Source: Clostridiales bacterium (lineage in GTDB: Bacteria > Bacillota > Clostridia > Christensenellales > QALW01). Taken from it: 32,558 nt of DNA. How positions within the stretch are numbered: position 1 is the first letter of the stretch; every line of letters begins with the position of its first letter. This document shows, in pieces, positions 17,129 to 26,254 of this stretch. The position numbers and the translations under genes were made by a program. Under the pieces are notes generated by a model. The model was not told where the DNA came from and searched no databases. It worked only from the letters and a program-made list of their open reading frames with translations. Where the stretch lies: positions 1 through 32,558 of the forward strand of contig SVIH01000015.1 in NCBI GenBank assembly GCA_015069575.1. Direction: 5' to 3'.

Positions 17129-17899
17129 ATGAAAAAGATTTTAGCACTTATGTTAGCAGTATTGATGGTAATGGCTTGTTTTGTAGGTTGTAATGGAAAT
17201 GACAAAAATAAACTTACTATTGCAACCAGCCCTGACTTTCCTCCCTTTGAGTATTATGATGACAATAACAACGTAATTGGTATTGAAATCGAAATTTTAA
17301 AGCTTGTTTGTGAAGAACTTGGATATACTCTTGATATTCAGACAATGAATTTTGATGCAGTTCTTACAGGTGTAGCATCAAACAAATATCAGCTTGGGGT
17401 ATCAGGTATTTCTGTAACACCTGAACGTCAGGAAAACATGCTTTTTACAAATCCTTACTGTCTTGCAGCACAGGCTATCGTTGTAAAAGAAGGTAGCGCA
17501 ATTACATCAAAAACTGATCTTACAGGCAAAAAAGTTTCAGTTCAGTTAGGTACAACAGCACAAGATTATTGCTCATCAAATGGTTATGATGTAAGCTCAT
17601 TTGAAGCAAACGCAGATGCACAAACTGCACTTGTAACAGGAAAAGTTGATGCTTGGGTTATTGATGACCTTACAGCTGCGGAAATGGTTACAGCATATAA
17701 TGCAGAAAATCCCGATGCAAAACTTAAAGTTCTTGACGATGCTATGACAACTGAACCTTATGCATTTGCATTGGCATTAGGAAATGAAGAACTTGCTGAA
17801 AAAATCAATACAGTACTTGATAAGCTTGTTGCTGAAGGCAAAGTTGCTCAGATTTTTGAACAGTACAATGCACCTTACACTTCACCCAGTGAAAAATAA
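17129..17899 (+). CDS. Polar amino acid ABC transporter substrate-binding lipoprotein
   Basis: A 256-residue exported binding protein of the SBP_bac_3 family. The lipobox is FVGC with Cys21. The mature part begins KLTIATSPDFPPFEYYDDN, the usual ligand-contact region, and GVSGISVTPERQENMLFTNPY is the family signature. The ligand is probably arginine, citrulline, ornithine or another polar amino acid; position between argH and argF favours an arginine-pathway compound, but that is inference from context. A strong hairpin separates it from the permease gene, which would let it be made in excess, as binding proteins usually are. Confidence 0.9.
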   Translation: MKKILALMLAVLMVMACFVGCNGNDKNKLTIATSPDFPPFEYYDDNNNVIGIEIEILKLVCEELGYTLDIQTMNFDAVLTGVASNKYQLGVSGISVTPERQENMLFTNPYCLAAQAIVVKEGSAITSKTDLTGKKVSVQLGTTAQDYCSSNGYDVSSFEANADAQTALVTGKVDAWVIDDLTAAEMVTAYNAENPDAKLKVLDDAMTTEPYAFALALGNEELAEKINTVLDKLVAEGKVAQIFEQYNAPYTSPSEK

Positions 17900-17918
17900 T
17901 ATATAACGATGATTTTTC

Positions 17919-17944
17919 AGGGATAGCGTTTTAACGCTATCCCT
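17919..17944 (+). terminator. Intercistronic hairpin between binding protein and permease
   Basis: AGGGATAGCG (17919-17928) and CGCTATCCCT (17935-17944) form a perfect 10-bp stem with a 6-nt loop. No T run follows, so full termination is unlikely. It more likely protects the upstream mRNA end or partly attenuates, setting a binding protein to permease ratio above one. Confidence 0.6.
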
Positions 17945-17978
17945 AGACTTGTTAAAAATAACAAAAGGAGACAAAAAA

Positions 17979-18668
17979 TTGGATCAGTGGTTAGATAAAC
18001 TGCACAGAACTTTTATAGAAAAAAATGGTTTAGAACAGATCCTTGAAGGTTTAGGGAATACGCTTTTAATAACAGCTGGTGCTTTGATAATTGGTGTTAT
18101 CATAGGCGTTATTATAGCGATTGCAAAATACTTTTCGGAAGATGTTCCTGCGTTAAAGCCTATATCATGGCTGTGCGATATTTATGTTACAGTTATAAGA
18201 GGTATTCCTGTTACCGTTCTTTTAATTATCTCATTTTTTATTGTTATGACGACCGTACAAAATGGTATTATTCCTGCTATTATTACGTTTGGTATAAATT
18301 CAGGTGCTTATATGGCAGAAATTATCCGAAGCGGTATTAACGCAGTTGATAAAGGACAAATGGAAGCAGGTAGAAGCCTTGGTTTAACTAAAATACAAAC
18401 GATGGGCAAGATTATATTACCACAGGCAGTCAGATACATACTTCCTGCAATTGGTAATGAGTTTATTGCTCTTTTAAAGGAGACTTCCGTTGCAGGATAT
18501 GTGGCAGTTGAAGATCTAACAAGAAAAGGTAATATTGTAAGTAACAATACTTTTGACGTTGTTAATCCCCGCTTATTTGTTGCATTGATTTATCTTGTGA
18601 TTGTTGTTATTCTTACACAAATCCTTAGTGTTGTGGAAAGGAGATTAAAAAAGAATGATAAGCGTTAA
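17979..18668 (+). CDS. Polar amino acid ABC transporter permease
   Basis: A 229-residue HisM/GlnP-type inner-membrane permease with about five membrane segments. Its coupling region reads [24 protein letters not shown] at about 128-151, typical of polar amino acid importers. The frame is open from 17949, but AAGGAG at 17965-17970 lies 8 nt before the TTG at 17979, so I start with that TTG (protein [12 protein letters not shown]). It overlaps the following ATPase gene by 14 bp, giving translational coupling. It is the single permease of the importer, so it would act as a homodimer. Confidence 0.9.
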   Translation: MDQWLDKLHRTFIEKNGLEQILEGLGNTLLITAGALIIGVIIGVIIAIAKYFSEDVPALKPISWLCDIYVTVIRGIPVTVLLIISFFIVMTTVQNGIIPAIITFGINSGAYMAEIIRSGINAVDKGQMEAGRSLGLTKIQTMGKIILPQAVRYILPAIGNEFIALLKETSVAGYVAVEDLTRKGNIVSNNTFDVVNPRLFVALIYLVIVVILTQILSVVERRLKKNDKR

Positions 18669-19377
18669 AAATTTACAGAAAAACTTTGAAGGCGTTGAAG
18701 TTCTTAAAGGTATTGATGTTACCATAAATAAAGGTGATGTTGTTTGTGTTATCGGACCTTCAGGCTCAGGTAAATCCACTTTTTTAAGATGCCTTAATCT
18801 TCTTGAACAGCCAACAGGTGGCGAAATTATCTTTGAAGGCGAAAACCTTTTAGATAAAAAAGTAGATATAAATAAACATAGGCAAAAAATGGGTATGGTT
18901 TTTCAGCAGTTTAATCTGTTCCCACATATGTCCGTTTTAGAAAACCTTATTTGTGCACCTACAATGCTCAAAAAGATGCCAAAGAATGAAGCTATTGAAA
19001 AGGCTATGAACCTTTTGAACCGTGTTGGATTAGGCGATAGGGCAGATTCCTATCCCAATCAGCTTTCAGGTGGTCAGAAACAGCGTGTTGCAATTGTTCG
19101 CGCTCTTTGTATGGAACCTGACGTTATGCTTTTTGATGAGCCTACAAGCGCTTTGGATCCTGAAATGGTTGGTGAAGTTCTTGATGTTATGAAAGAACTT
19201 GCAAAAGAAGGTATGACGATGGTTGTAGTAACACACGAAATGGGTTTTGCAAGGGAAGTTTCCAATCGCGTACTTTTCCTTGATGAAGGTCTTATTGCAG
19301 AAGAAGGTTCACCCCAGCAGATTTTTAACGAACCTAAATGTGAACGATTACAGTCATTCCTGGCTAAAGTTCTTTAA
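18655..19377 (+). CDS. Polar amino acid ABC transporter ATP-binding protein (GlnQ/ArtP-like)
   Basis: A 240-residue ATPase with Walker [10 protein letters not shown] (about 34-42), Q loop [11 protein letters not shown], signature [15 protein letters not shown], Walker [15 protein letters not shown] and switch histidine in VVTHEMGFA. The length and the FPHMSVLEN segment place it with GlnQ/HisP/ArtP ATPases. It energises uptake by the preceding binding protein and permease. argF starts 15 bp downstream, so all six genes from argG look like one transcription unit. Confidence 0.93.
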   Translation: MISVKNLQKNFEGVEVLKGIDVTINKGDVVCVIGPSGSGKSTFLRCLNLLEQPTGGEIIFEGENLLDKKVDINKHRQKMGMVFQQFNLFPHMSVLENLICAPTMLKKMPKNEAIEKAMNLLNRVGLGDRADSYPNQLSGGQKQRVAIVRALCMEPDVMLFDEPTSALDPEMVGEVLDVMKELAKEGMTMVVVTHEMGFAREVSNRVLFLDEGLIAEEGSPQQIFNEPKCERLQSFLAKVL

Positions 19378-19392
19378 TAAGGAGTTTTTATA

Positions 19393-20379
19393 ATGATACA
19401 GTTAAAAGGTAAAAGTTTTTTAAAGCTTCTTGATTTTACTCCTGAAGAAATTAACGGTCTTATTGATTATGCAATAGAACTTAAAAAACAGAAAAAACAG
19501 GGAATATCACATAAGATTTTCCCCGATAAAAGTATTGCGCTTGTTTTTGAAAAAACAAGTACCCGTACCCGTTGCGCTTTTGAAGTTGCTGCTGCAGATT
19601 TAGGCATGCATCCTGTTTATCTTGATCCATCAGGTTCACAGATAGGCAAAAAGGAATCAATCGCTGATACTGCAAGGGTTTTAGGAAGAATGTTTGATGG
19701 CATTGAATACCGTGGTTTTGGTCAGGAAATCGTTGAAGAATTAAGTAAATATGCAGGTATTCCCGTTTGGAACGGTTTAACAAATGAATTTCACCCAACA
19801 CAGATTTTAGCGGATTTTATGACCATTAAAGAACACTTTGGGTCATTGAAAAATATCAAACTTGTTTATATGGGTGATGCAAGATACAATATGGGCAATT
19901 CTTTAATGGTAGGATGCGCAAAAATGGGTATGCACTTTGTTGCTTGCACTAATAAAAAGTATTTCCCTGATAACAAGTTAGTTGAAACCTGCAAAAATAT
20001 TGCAAAAGAAACAGGCGCTAAATTAGAATTTATTGAAGATCCGATTATTGCAACAAAAGATGCAAGCGTGCTTTATACTGATGTGTGGGTTTCAATGGGT
20101 GAACCTGATGCAGTTTGGGAAGAACGCATTAATGATTTAATGCCTTATCAGATAAATTCAGCGTTAATGAAAAACGCAGGGCCACAGTGTAAGTTTATGC
20201 ACTGTTTACCTGCATTCCACGATTTAAAAACCACCATCGGCAAACAGATTTATGATAAATTTGGGATTACCTGTATGGAGGTTACTGATGAGGTTTTTGA
20301 AAGCGACGCATCAATTGTTTTTGATGAAGCCGAAAACCGTATGCACACAATAAAAGCAGTTATGGCTGCAACTTTATAA
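19393..20379 (+). CDS. argF: Ornithine carbamoyltransferase
   Basis: A 328-residue enzyme that makes citrulline from ornithine and carbamoyl phosphate. The carbamoyl-phosphate loop is [12 protein letters not shown], followed by HPTQILAD and the catalytic HCLPAFHD. The stretch [20 protein letters not shown] resembles the E. coli ArgF/ArgI and catabolic ArcB branch more than the shorter Bacillus-type anabolic enzymes. Its place behind argG and argH argues for biosynthesis, and no arcA or arcC is nearby. It is the last gene of the operon and ends at a strong terminator. Confidence 0.93.
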   Translation: MIQLKGKSFLKLLDFTPEEINGLIDYAIELKKQKKQGISHKIFPDKSIALVFEKTSTRTRCAFEVAAADLGMHPVYLDPSGSQIGKKESIADTARVLGRMFDGIEYRGFGQEIVEELSKYAGIPVWNGLTNEFHPTQILADFMTIKEHFGSLKNIKLVYMGDARYNMGNSLMVGCAKMGMHFVACTNKKYFPDNKLVETCKNIAKETGAKLEFIEDPIIATKDASVLYTDVWVSMGEPDAVWEERINDLMPYQINSALMKNAGPQCKFMHCLPAFHDLKTTIGKQIYDKFGITCMEVTDEVFESDASIVFDEAENRMHTIKAVMAATL

Positions 20380-20385
20380 ATAAAA

Positions 20386-20410
20386 AAGGACTATCATTTT
20401 GATAGTCCTT
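20386..20410. terminator. Bidirectional terminator of the arginine operon
   Basis: AAGGACTATCA (20386-20396) and TGATAGTCCTT (20400-20410) form a perfect 11-bp stem with a 3-nt loop, with A-rich and T-rich flanks. It serves both argF and the converging phosphatase gene. Confidence 0.85.
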
Positions 20411-20416
20411 ATGTTT

Positions 20417-21142
20417 TTAATGTCTTGTTTCATCAAGAAAACATTCACAGAATCTGCCTGAAAAAGATGGTTCTTCGTTATCAACATATAAATGCGATAT
20501 ATCACCAATTCCGCTTGCCCTGAAAGATGCAATACCTTTTTTTCTTTCTTCAGAAATAAATGTAGTAACTGAGGTCGGTGCTAAAAATGTGTGTTGTAAT
20601 GTTGAAAAGGGTGAACAGTTCAGTAAATGTGAAATCAAAATACTTCCTAAACCAAAGTGACATGTAAAAATTAATGTATCGTGATTTGAGTCAGTTACCG
20701 TATAATTAAATTTATCTCTTTTGTATCCGTGGTTTTCCAATATTTTATCAAATTCTTTGCAAACATTATCGTAACATTCACTAACATTAGATTTTTTGAT
20801 AAGTTCAGAGTTTCGCCAATTTTCTGTTGAAAGTAAAAGGGGATCACTATCAACATATTCAGGTAAAAAATCCCATGTTGCTTTTTCTTTATCTAAATAG
20901 GGTAATGAAACGCGTGCATAATCAAATTCCCTTAGCCAATCGCAATAAGATGCGGTTATGTTTTTTGCTTTTAATGTTGGCTCAATTGTTGCTTTTGCTC
21001 TGCCATAAATTGAACAGTAAACAGCTTTAATATTTTCTTTTACAAGTCTGTTTTTTAAAAGTTCTGCTTCTATTTTTCCTTTTTCGGTTAATCCGTCAAT
21101 AGAATAGTCAGGGTCGCCGTGGCGCACAATTAGAATTCGCAT
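20417..21142 (-). CDS. Histidine phosphatase family protein
   Basis: A 241-residue member of the phosphoglycerate mutase-like superfamily. The phospho-accepting histidine lies in VRHGDPDYS (His8), with a conserved GRAKATIEP segment near 47-55, an acid in REFDYA (Glu72), and the second histidine in FTCHFG (His162). These residues predict an active phosphatase or mutase. The substrate is unknown; the family covers sugar phosphates, nucleotides and cofactor precursors. It starts 22 bp downstream of the tRNA-Ala terminator, with AGGTGA as ribosome binding site, and converges on argF. Confidence 0.82.
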   Translation of the reverse strand: MRILIVRHGDPDYSIDGLTEKGKIEAELLKNRLVKENIKAVYCSIYGRAKATIEPTLKAKNITASYCDWLREFDYARVSLPYLDKEKATWDFLPEYVDSDPLLLSTENWRNSELIKKSNVSECYDNVCKEFDKILENHGYKRDKFNYTVTDSNHDTLIFTCHFGLGSILISHLLNCSPFSTLQHTFLAPTSVTTFISEERKKGIASFRASGIGDISHLYVDNEEPSFSGRFCECFLDETRH

Positions 21143-21163
21143 ATAATCACCTGCTTAAAGTAT

Positions 21164-21189
21164 AAAAAAAGGGTTTCGCCTGAAACCCT
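21164..21189 (-). terminator. Terminator of tRNA-Ala
   Basis: AGGGTTTC (21170-21177) and GAAACCCT (21182-21189) pair around a 4-nt loop. On the minus strand the stem is followed by a run of T. Confidence 0.8.
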
Positions 21190-21195
21190 AAAAAA

Positions 21196-21272
21196 TGGTG
21201 GAGATAATGGGATTCGAACCCATGACCTCTTGACTGCCAGTCAAGCACTCTAGCCAACTGAGCTATACCCCC
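21196..21272 (-). tRNA. tRNA-Ala (GGC)
   Basis: A complete cloverleaf on the minus strand: acceptor GGGGGTA/TATCTCC with two G-T pairs, D arm with GTTGG, anticodon arm CTTGA-CTGGCAG-TCAAG with anticodon GGC (alanine), T arm with GGTTCGAATCC, discriminator A and an encoded CCA end. Confidence 0.95.
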
Positions 21273-21283
21273 GAACACAATAT

Positions 21284-21311
21284 ATTATACATAAAAAAAT
21301 TTGTTAGTCAA
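21284..21311 (-). promoter_or_regulatory. Promoter of tRNA-Ala
   Basis: On the minus strand, TTGACT (21306-21311) and TATAAT (21284-21289) are spaced 16 bp apart, about 11 bp before the tRNA 5' end. Confidence 0.65.
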
Positions 21312-21333
21312 TCATTTTTTATAAAAAATCATT

Positions 21334-21361
21334 TTGAATATTTATAGTTTTATGGTATAAT
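21334..21361 (+). promoter_or_regulatory. Promoter of isocitrate dehydrogenase gene
   Basis: TTGAAT (21334-21339) and TATAAT (21356-21361) with 16-bp spacing and an extended TGG before the -10. It is divergent from the tRNA-Ala promoter. Confidence 0.7.
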
Positions 21362-21403
21362 GTGCAAGAAATATTATTGTATCTGAATGGAGGTATTTTA
21401 AAA

Positions 21404-22609
21404 ATGAGCAAAATACAAATGACCACACCCATTGTCGAACTTGATGGCGATGAAATGACCCGCGTGCTTTGGCAGTGGATAAAAGAACTTCTTATTTTAC
21501 CATATGTTGATCTTAAAAGCGAATATTATGATTTAGGTCTTGAATATCGCGATAAGACTGATGATAAAGTTACTGTTGAATCAGCAGAAGCTATAAAAAA
21601 ATACGGCGTTGGTGTAAAATGCGCAACTATTACACCAAATGCACAACGCGTTGAAGAATATAATCTTAAAAAAATGTGGAAAAGTCCTAACGGAACAGTT
21701 CGTGCTATTTTAGATGGCACTGTTTTCCGTGAACCTGTTGTTGTAAAAGGAATTAAGCCCGTTGTTGTTAACTGGGAAAAACCAATTATCATTGCCCGTC
21801 ATGCTTATGGTGATGTATATAAAAATGTTGAATTCCGCGTTGAACAGGGTGAAACTGCAGAACTTGTTATTCGTGGTAAAAACGGTGAAAGAAAAGAAAC
21901 TATCCTTTCATTTGAAAACAGTTCAGGTGTAGTTCAGGGGCTTCATAATATTGATGCTTCTATTGAAAGTTTTGCCCGCTCATGTTTTGAATATGCTTTA
22001 GATAAAAAACAAGATCTTTGGTTTGCAACAAAAGATACAATTTCAAAAACATATGATCACCGCTTTAAAGATATTTTTGCTGAAATTTTTGAAAATGAAT
22101 ATAAGGCAAAATTTGATGAAGCAGGTATTGAATATTTCTACACTTTAATTGATGATGCAGTTGCTCGTGTTATCCGCTCAAAAGGTGGCTATATCTGGGC
22201 TTGCAAAAACTATGATGGTGATGTTATGTCTGATATGCTTGCAACAGCATTTGGCTCGCTTGCAATGATGACAAGTGTTCTTGTTTCACCTGATGGTAAA
22301 TATGAATATGAAGCAGCACACGGAACTGTTACACGCCACTATTACAAATATCGCGATGGCGAAGAAACAAGCACAAACCCTGTTGCTACAATATTTGCTT
22401 GGACAGGCGGTTTAAGAAAACGCGGTCAGCTTGATAATTTAGATGATCTTGTTGCATTTGCAGATAAACTTGAAAAAGCAACAATTACAACTATTGAAAA
22501 TGGCATAATGACAAAAGACCTTTATGCTCTTTCTACTTTAGAAAATAAAAAAGCAGTAAACAGCCGCGAGTTCTTACTTGCAATTAAAAATGAATTTGAT
22601 AAAATGTAA
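21404..22609 (+). CDS. icd: NADP-dependent isocitrate dehydrogenase, eukaryote-like type
   Basis: A 401-residue enzyme that converts isocitrate to 2-oxoglutarate with NADPH, supplying carbon for glutamate. The start [18 protein letters not shown], the substrate-loop segment [18 protein letters not shown] and the coenzyme region [23 protein letters not shown] are those of the roughly 400-residue homodimeric NADP-IDH group also found in eukaryotes, not of the E. coli Icd type. The frame is open from 21362, but GGAGG lies just before the ATG at 21404 and the family N terminus begins there. A SEC-C gene follows within 15 bp. Confidence 0.93.
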   Translation: MSKIQMTTPIVELDGDEMTRVLWQWIKELLILPYVDLKSEYYDLGLEYRDKTDDKVTVESAEAIKKYGVGVKCATITPNAQRVEEYNLKKMWKSPNGTVRAILDGTVFREPVVVKGIKPVVVNWEKPIIIARHAYGDVYKNVEFRVEQGETAELVIRGKNGERKETILSFENSSGVVQGLHNIDASIESFARSCFEYALDKKQDLWFATKDTISKTYDHRFKDIFAEIFENEYKAKFDEAGIEYFYTLIDDAVARVIRSKGGYIWACKNYDGDVMSDMLATAFGSLAMMTSVLVSPDGKYEYEAAHGTVTRHYYKYRDGEETSTNPVATIFAWTGGLRKRGQLDNLDDLVAFADKLEKATITTIENGIMTKDLYALSTLENKKAVNSREFLLAIKNEFDKM

Positions 22610-22623
22610 GGATGTTAAGAAAA

Positions 22624-23121
22624 ATGAAAATTTATGAAACTTGGGAAAATATGCAAAATCTTTGCCAAACTGAAATGCAACAAAGGGAACTTTGGGCAAC
22701 ATATTATCAGCAGGAAACTGATGCATATAAAATTATTTTAGCAAATAAGGAATTTGAAATTACAGGTACCGCAAAGGAAATAGCAGAAAAATTCAATATG
22801 GAAACTGCCATTCTTGCACCGTTCCTTGATGGCATCAATACTTCATTAAAAGATGAAATTGATGTTCAGAGTGTTGAAGAAGAAACAGAAATTACATTAA
22901 ATATCATTCCTGAAAAACTCTATTATAATATGCTTAATGCTAAAGCAAAATGGCTTTATGAATTAAAAGAATGGAACGATGTAATTCCTGAAGAAAAACG
23001 CATTGAAATTACACGCGCATGGCGTCAGGAGCAACAGGCTGTAAGTGCTACAACTGTTGGCAGAAACGATCCTTGCCCATGTGGTAGCGGTAAAAAATAT
23101 AAAAAATGCTGCGGCAAATAA
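22624..23121 (+). CDS. SEC-C zinc-binding motif protein of unknown function
   Basis: A 165-residue protein, mostly helical and charged. Its only recognisable part is the C-terminal SEC-C motif [18 protein letters not shown], the zinc finger also found at the end of SecA, where it contacts SecB or ribosomes. The body ([18 protein letters not shown] onward) matches no function I recognise. An in-frame ATG at 22612 is possible, but the only Shine-Dalgarno-like AAGGA overlaps that codon and lies 11 nt before the ATG at 22624, which I prefer. It sits between icd and lepA, 12 bp before lepA. Confidence 0.75.
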   Translation: MKIYETWENMQNLCQTEMQQRELWATYYQQETDAYKIILANKEFEITGTAKEIAEKFNMETAILAPFLDGINTSLKDEIDVQSVEEETEITLNIIPEKLYYNMLNAKAKWLYELKEWNDVIPEEKRIEITRAWRQEQQAVSATTVGRNDPCPCGSGKKYKKCCGK

Positions 23122-23133
23122 AAAGAGGATAAA

Positions 23134-24936
23134 ATGGCTTTTGATAAAAGCAAAATTCGTAATTTTTGCATAATTGCACATATTGATCATGGTAAATCAA
23201 CACTTGCAGACCGATTAATTGACGCAACAGGTACGGTAAGTTCAAGGGATATGCGTGCCCAACTTTTAGATACTATGGAACTTGAACAAGAACGTGGCAT
23301 CACAATTAAATCTCAGGCTGTTAGAATGTTCTATACCGCAGATGATGGTGAAGAATATATGCTTAACCTGATTGATACCCCCGGTCACGTTGACTTTACT
23401 TATGAGGTTGAGCGTTCACTTAACGCTTGTGAAGGCGCAATTTTAATTGTTGATGCTACACAGGGCGTGGAAGCGCAAACCTTGGCTAATGTGTATCTTG
23501 CAGTAGGGCAGGACCTTGAAATTTTGCCCGTTATAAATAAGATTGACCTTCCAAGTGCAGAGCCTGACCGCGTTGCACAGGAGGTTGAAGATATTATTGG
23601 TATTCCTTGTATGGATGCACCCCGCATTTCTGCAAAGGAAGGTATCAATATTCACGAAGTTTTGGAAATGATCGTTCGTGATGTGCCTGCACCTAAGGGC
23701 GATGATAACGAACCTTTACAGGCTTTGATATTCGATTCCGTTTACGATAACTATAAAGGGGCATTAAGTTTTGTTCGTGTTATGAACGGAACGGTTAAAG
23801 TTGGCACAAAAATCAGAATGATGCATTCAAATCATACCTTTGATGTTACTGAAGTCGGTGTTTTCACACCTAATTATCATCCTGTTGATACACTTTCAGC
23901 AGGTGAGGTAGGCTATATCTCGGCAAGTATTAAAACCGTTAGTGAAACTCGCGTTGGTGATACCATAACTGATGATGAAAACCCTGCACAAAAAGCCCTT
24001 GATGGTTATAAAAAAATAATGCCTACAGTTTTCTGCGGTATTTATCCTGCTGATGGCAGTGAGTATGACGATCTTCGTGATGCTTTGGAAAAGTTAGGCT
24101 TAAACGATGCTTCACTTACTTTTGAACCTGAAACATCTGCAGCATTAGGATATGGATTCCGTTGCGGATTTTTAGGATTGTTGCATATGGAAATCATTCA
24201 GGAACGCTTGGAAAGGGAATTTGATTTTGACCTTGTTACCACAGCGCCAAGTGTTATATATGAAATAACTAAAACCGATGGCACAGAACTTAAAATTGAT
24301 AACCCTGCAAACCTTCCTAAAACTGATGAAATCAAAGAAATGCGCGAGCCTATCGTTAAGGCTAATATTATGACGCCAAAAGACTATATCGGCGCTGTAA
24401 TGGATCTTTGCATTGAAAAGCGTGGGGAATATATCAATATGCATTATGCCGATAGTAACCGCGCTGTGCTTGAATACCGTATGCCATTAAATGAAATTAT
24501 TTATGATTTCTTTAATACGTTAAAATCAAGAACAAGGGGCTATGCTTCATTTGATTATGAACTTGCAGGCTATGTGCCAAGCGATCTTGTTAAACTTGAT
24601 TTTCTTCTTAACGGCGATATGTGTGATGCGCTTTCAGTTATCGTGCATAGAGAAAAATCCTACGCCCATGGCAGAATGGTTGCTGAAAAATTAAGGGACG
24701 TTATTCCGCGCCAGCTTTTTGAAATTCCTATTCAAGCAGCAATCGGAGGCAAGGTTATTGCCCGCGAAACCGTCCGCGCTATGCGTAAAGATGTTTTGGC
24801 AAAGTGCTATGGCGGTGATATTACAAGAAAGAAAAAACTTCTTGAAAAACAAAAGGAAGGTAAAAAACGTATGCGTCAGGTTGGCAGCGTAGAAGTTCCT
24901 TCCGAAGCTTTCCTTGCAGTTTTAAAATTAGATTAA
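23134..24936 (+). CDS. lepA: Elongation factor 4 (LepA), ribosome back-translocase GTPase
   Basis: A 600-residue translational GTPase. G1 is AHIDHGKS (15-22), switch II is DTPGHVDF and G4 is NKID. These are followed by EF-G-like domains II, III and V and the LepA-specific C-terminal domain ([21 protein letters not shown]). Domain IV of EF-G is absent, as expected. It acts on ribosomes during initiation or stalled elongation. GAGG precedes the ATG. hemW follows after a single base, the usual lepA-hemW pairing of Firmicutes. Confidence 0.97.
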   Translation: MAFDKSKIRNFCIIAHIDHGKSTLADRLIDATGTVSSRDMRAQLLDTMELEQERGITIKSQAVRMFYTADDGEEYMLNLIDTPGHVDFTYEVERSLNACEGAILIVDATQGVEAQTLANVYLAVGQDLEILPVINKIDLPSAEPDRVAQEVEDIIGIPCMDAPRISAKEGINIHEVLEMIVRDVPAPKGDDNEPLQALIFDSVYDNYKGALSFVRVMNGTVKVGTKIRMMHSNHTFDVTEVGVFTPNYHPVDTLSAGEVGYISASIKTVSETRVGDTITDDENPAQKALDGYKKIMPTVFCGIYPADGSEYDDLRDALEKLGLNDASLTFEPETSAALGYGFRCGFLGLLHMEIIQERLEREFDFDLVTTAPSVIYEITKTDGTELKIDNPANLPKTDEIKEMREPIVKANIMTPKDYIGAVMDLCIEKRGEYINMHYADSNRAVLEYRMPLNEIIYDFFNTLKSRTRGYASFDYELAGYVPSDLVKLDFLLNGDMCDALSVIVHREKSYAHGRMVAEKLRDVIPRQLFEIPIQAAIGGKVIARETVRAMRKDVLAKCYGGDITRKKKLLEKQKEGKKRMRQVGSVEVPSEAFLAVLKLD

Positions 24937-24937
24937 A

Positions 24938-26050
24938 ATGTACGGATTATATATTCACATTCCATTTTGTTATAAAAAATGTTCATATTGTGATTTTGTA
25001 TCCTTTGGCGGCAGGCAAGATTTACTGCCACCTTATTTACATGCGCTTAAAAAAGAAGCAGAAAAGTTTAAAGGTGCAGAGATTGATACGGTTTTCATTG
25101 GTGGCGGTACGCCAAGTTTAATGGACACTAATCAGATACAAGACCTTTGTGCATTTTTATATCAGAATTTTAATATAAAATCTGATGCTGAATTTACAAT
25201 GGAAGCCAACCCACAATCATTAACTTTTGATAAAATTAAGGCATCAAAAGATGGGGGAGTAAATCGCTTTTCTGTTGGCGCACAAAGTTTAACTGATAGT
25301 GTATTAAACGATTTAGGCAGAAGCCATACGCTAAAGCAGTTTGAAAATGCAATAGAAAATATTAAAAAAGCCGATATAAAAAACTTTAATTTAGATTTAA
25401 TCTTTGCACTTCCCGGTCAAACCCTTGAAATGTGGCTTAAAACCTTAAATAAGGCGGTAAATTACGGTTCAACGCATATTTCTTGCTATTCCCTTATAAT
25501 TGATGAAAACACGCCCCTTGGCGTCTCATATAAGCGCGGTGAAATATCTCTTCCCAGTGAAGAAACTGAACGCCTTATGTATAAAGCCATAAAAGAAACA
25601 TTAGAAAAATACGGCATATATCAATATGAAGTTTCTAATTATGCAAAGAAAGGCTACGAATGTAAGCATAATATCAAATATTGGCAAGCAAAAGAATATA
25701 TTGGTTTAGGTTGTGCTGCTCATTCATACTATAACGGTGCAAGATATAACAACACTTTAAATCTTAATGATTACATAAACCAAAAAGATATTGTTACAAA
25801 CAAAGAAATTCTAACAAAAACCGATATGCAGGAAGAAATTATTTTTCTTGGCTTAAGAATGAACAGGGGAATTGATTTACAGGGGTATAAAAAAAGATTT
25901 AACTTTGATTTTATTTCTGAATATAATACACAAATCCAAAAATTAAAAAAGTTAAACCTTGTTGATTTTAACGAACGCTATCTCTATTTAACTGAAAAAG
26001 GTATGGATATTTTAGATAGCGTTGTGTTGGAGTTTATAAAAGAAATATAA
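24938..26050 (+). CDS. hemW: Radical SAM protein HemW (heme chaperone, HemN-like)
   Basis: A 370-residue radical SAM protein. The 4Fe-4S cysteines are Cys11, Cys15 and Cys18 in PFCYKKCSYCDF, followed by GGGTPS for S-adenosylmethionine binding. HemN carries a further cysteine two residues after Cys18; here it is Phe20, which marks HemW. HemW proteins bind heme and are thought to deliver it; they are often misannotated as coproporphyrinogen oxidase. A HemN C-terminal domain follows from about 290. It starts 1 bp after the lepA stop and ends at a terminator; the hrcA-grpE-dnaK genes often found next are absent. Confidence 0.93.
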   Translation: MYGLYIHIPFCYKKCSYCDFVSFGGRQDLLPPYLHALKKEAEKFKGAEIDTVFIGGGTPSLMDTNQIQDLCAFLYQNFNIKSDAEFTMEANPQSLTFDKIKASKDGGVNRFSVGAQSLTDSVLNDLGRSHTLKQFENAIENIKKADIKNFNLDLIFALPGQTLEMWLKTLNKAVNYGSTHISCYSLIIDENTPLGVSYKRGEISLPSEETERLMYKAIKETLEKYGIYQYEVSNYAKKGYECKHNIKYWQAKEYIGLGCAAHSYYNGARYNNTLNLNDYINQKDIVTNKEILTKTDMQEEIIFLGLRMNRGIDLQGYKKRFNFDFISEYNTQIQKLKKLNLVDFNERYLYLTEKGMDILDSVVLEFIKEI

Positions 26051-26051
26051 A

Positions 26052-26075
26052 AAGCACCGTTTTATAACGGTGCTT
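26052..26075. terminator. Bidirectional terminator between hemW and the feo operon
   Basis: AAGCACCGTT (26052-26061) and AACGGTGCTT (26066-26075) form a perfect 10-bp stem with a 4-nt loop. A T-rich tract follows on the plus strand and an A/T run on the minus strand. Confidence 0.85.
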
Positions 26076-26084
26076 AAATTTTAT

Positions 26085-26234
26085 TTATTTTTTGTGGCAA
26101 GAGTCTTTCATCGCGCAGCCGGAACAACCGCAAGAGCAAGAACCTTTGCCGTTTTTTCTATCAATAATACCTTTTACGATAATAGCGATAACTGCTATAC
26201 CGATAAGTGATGAAATAATAATTGTAGGCCACAT
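26085..26234 (-). CDS. FeoB-associated cysteine-rich membrane protein
   Basis: A 49-residue protein starting MWPTIIISSLIG. It has one N-terminal membrane helix (about 3-22), a basic stretch (VKGIIDRKNGKG) and a cysteine cluster SCSCGCSGCAMKDSC near the C terminus. This is the layout of the small FeoB-associated proteins (PF12669), often encoded last in clostridial feo operons. They are thought to help FeoB handle ferrous iron, but the mechanism is unproven. GAGG lies about 10 nt before the ATG. The gene begins 20 bp past the feoB stop on the same strand. Confidence 0.88.
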   Translation of the reverse strand: MWPTIIISSLIGIAVIAIIVKGIIDRKNGKGSCSCGCSGCAMKDSCHKK

Positions 26235-26254
26235 AAATGAAACACCTCTTTTTT

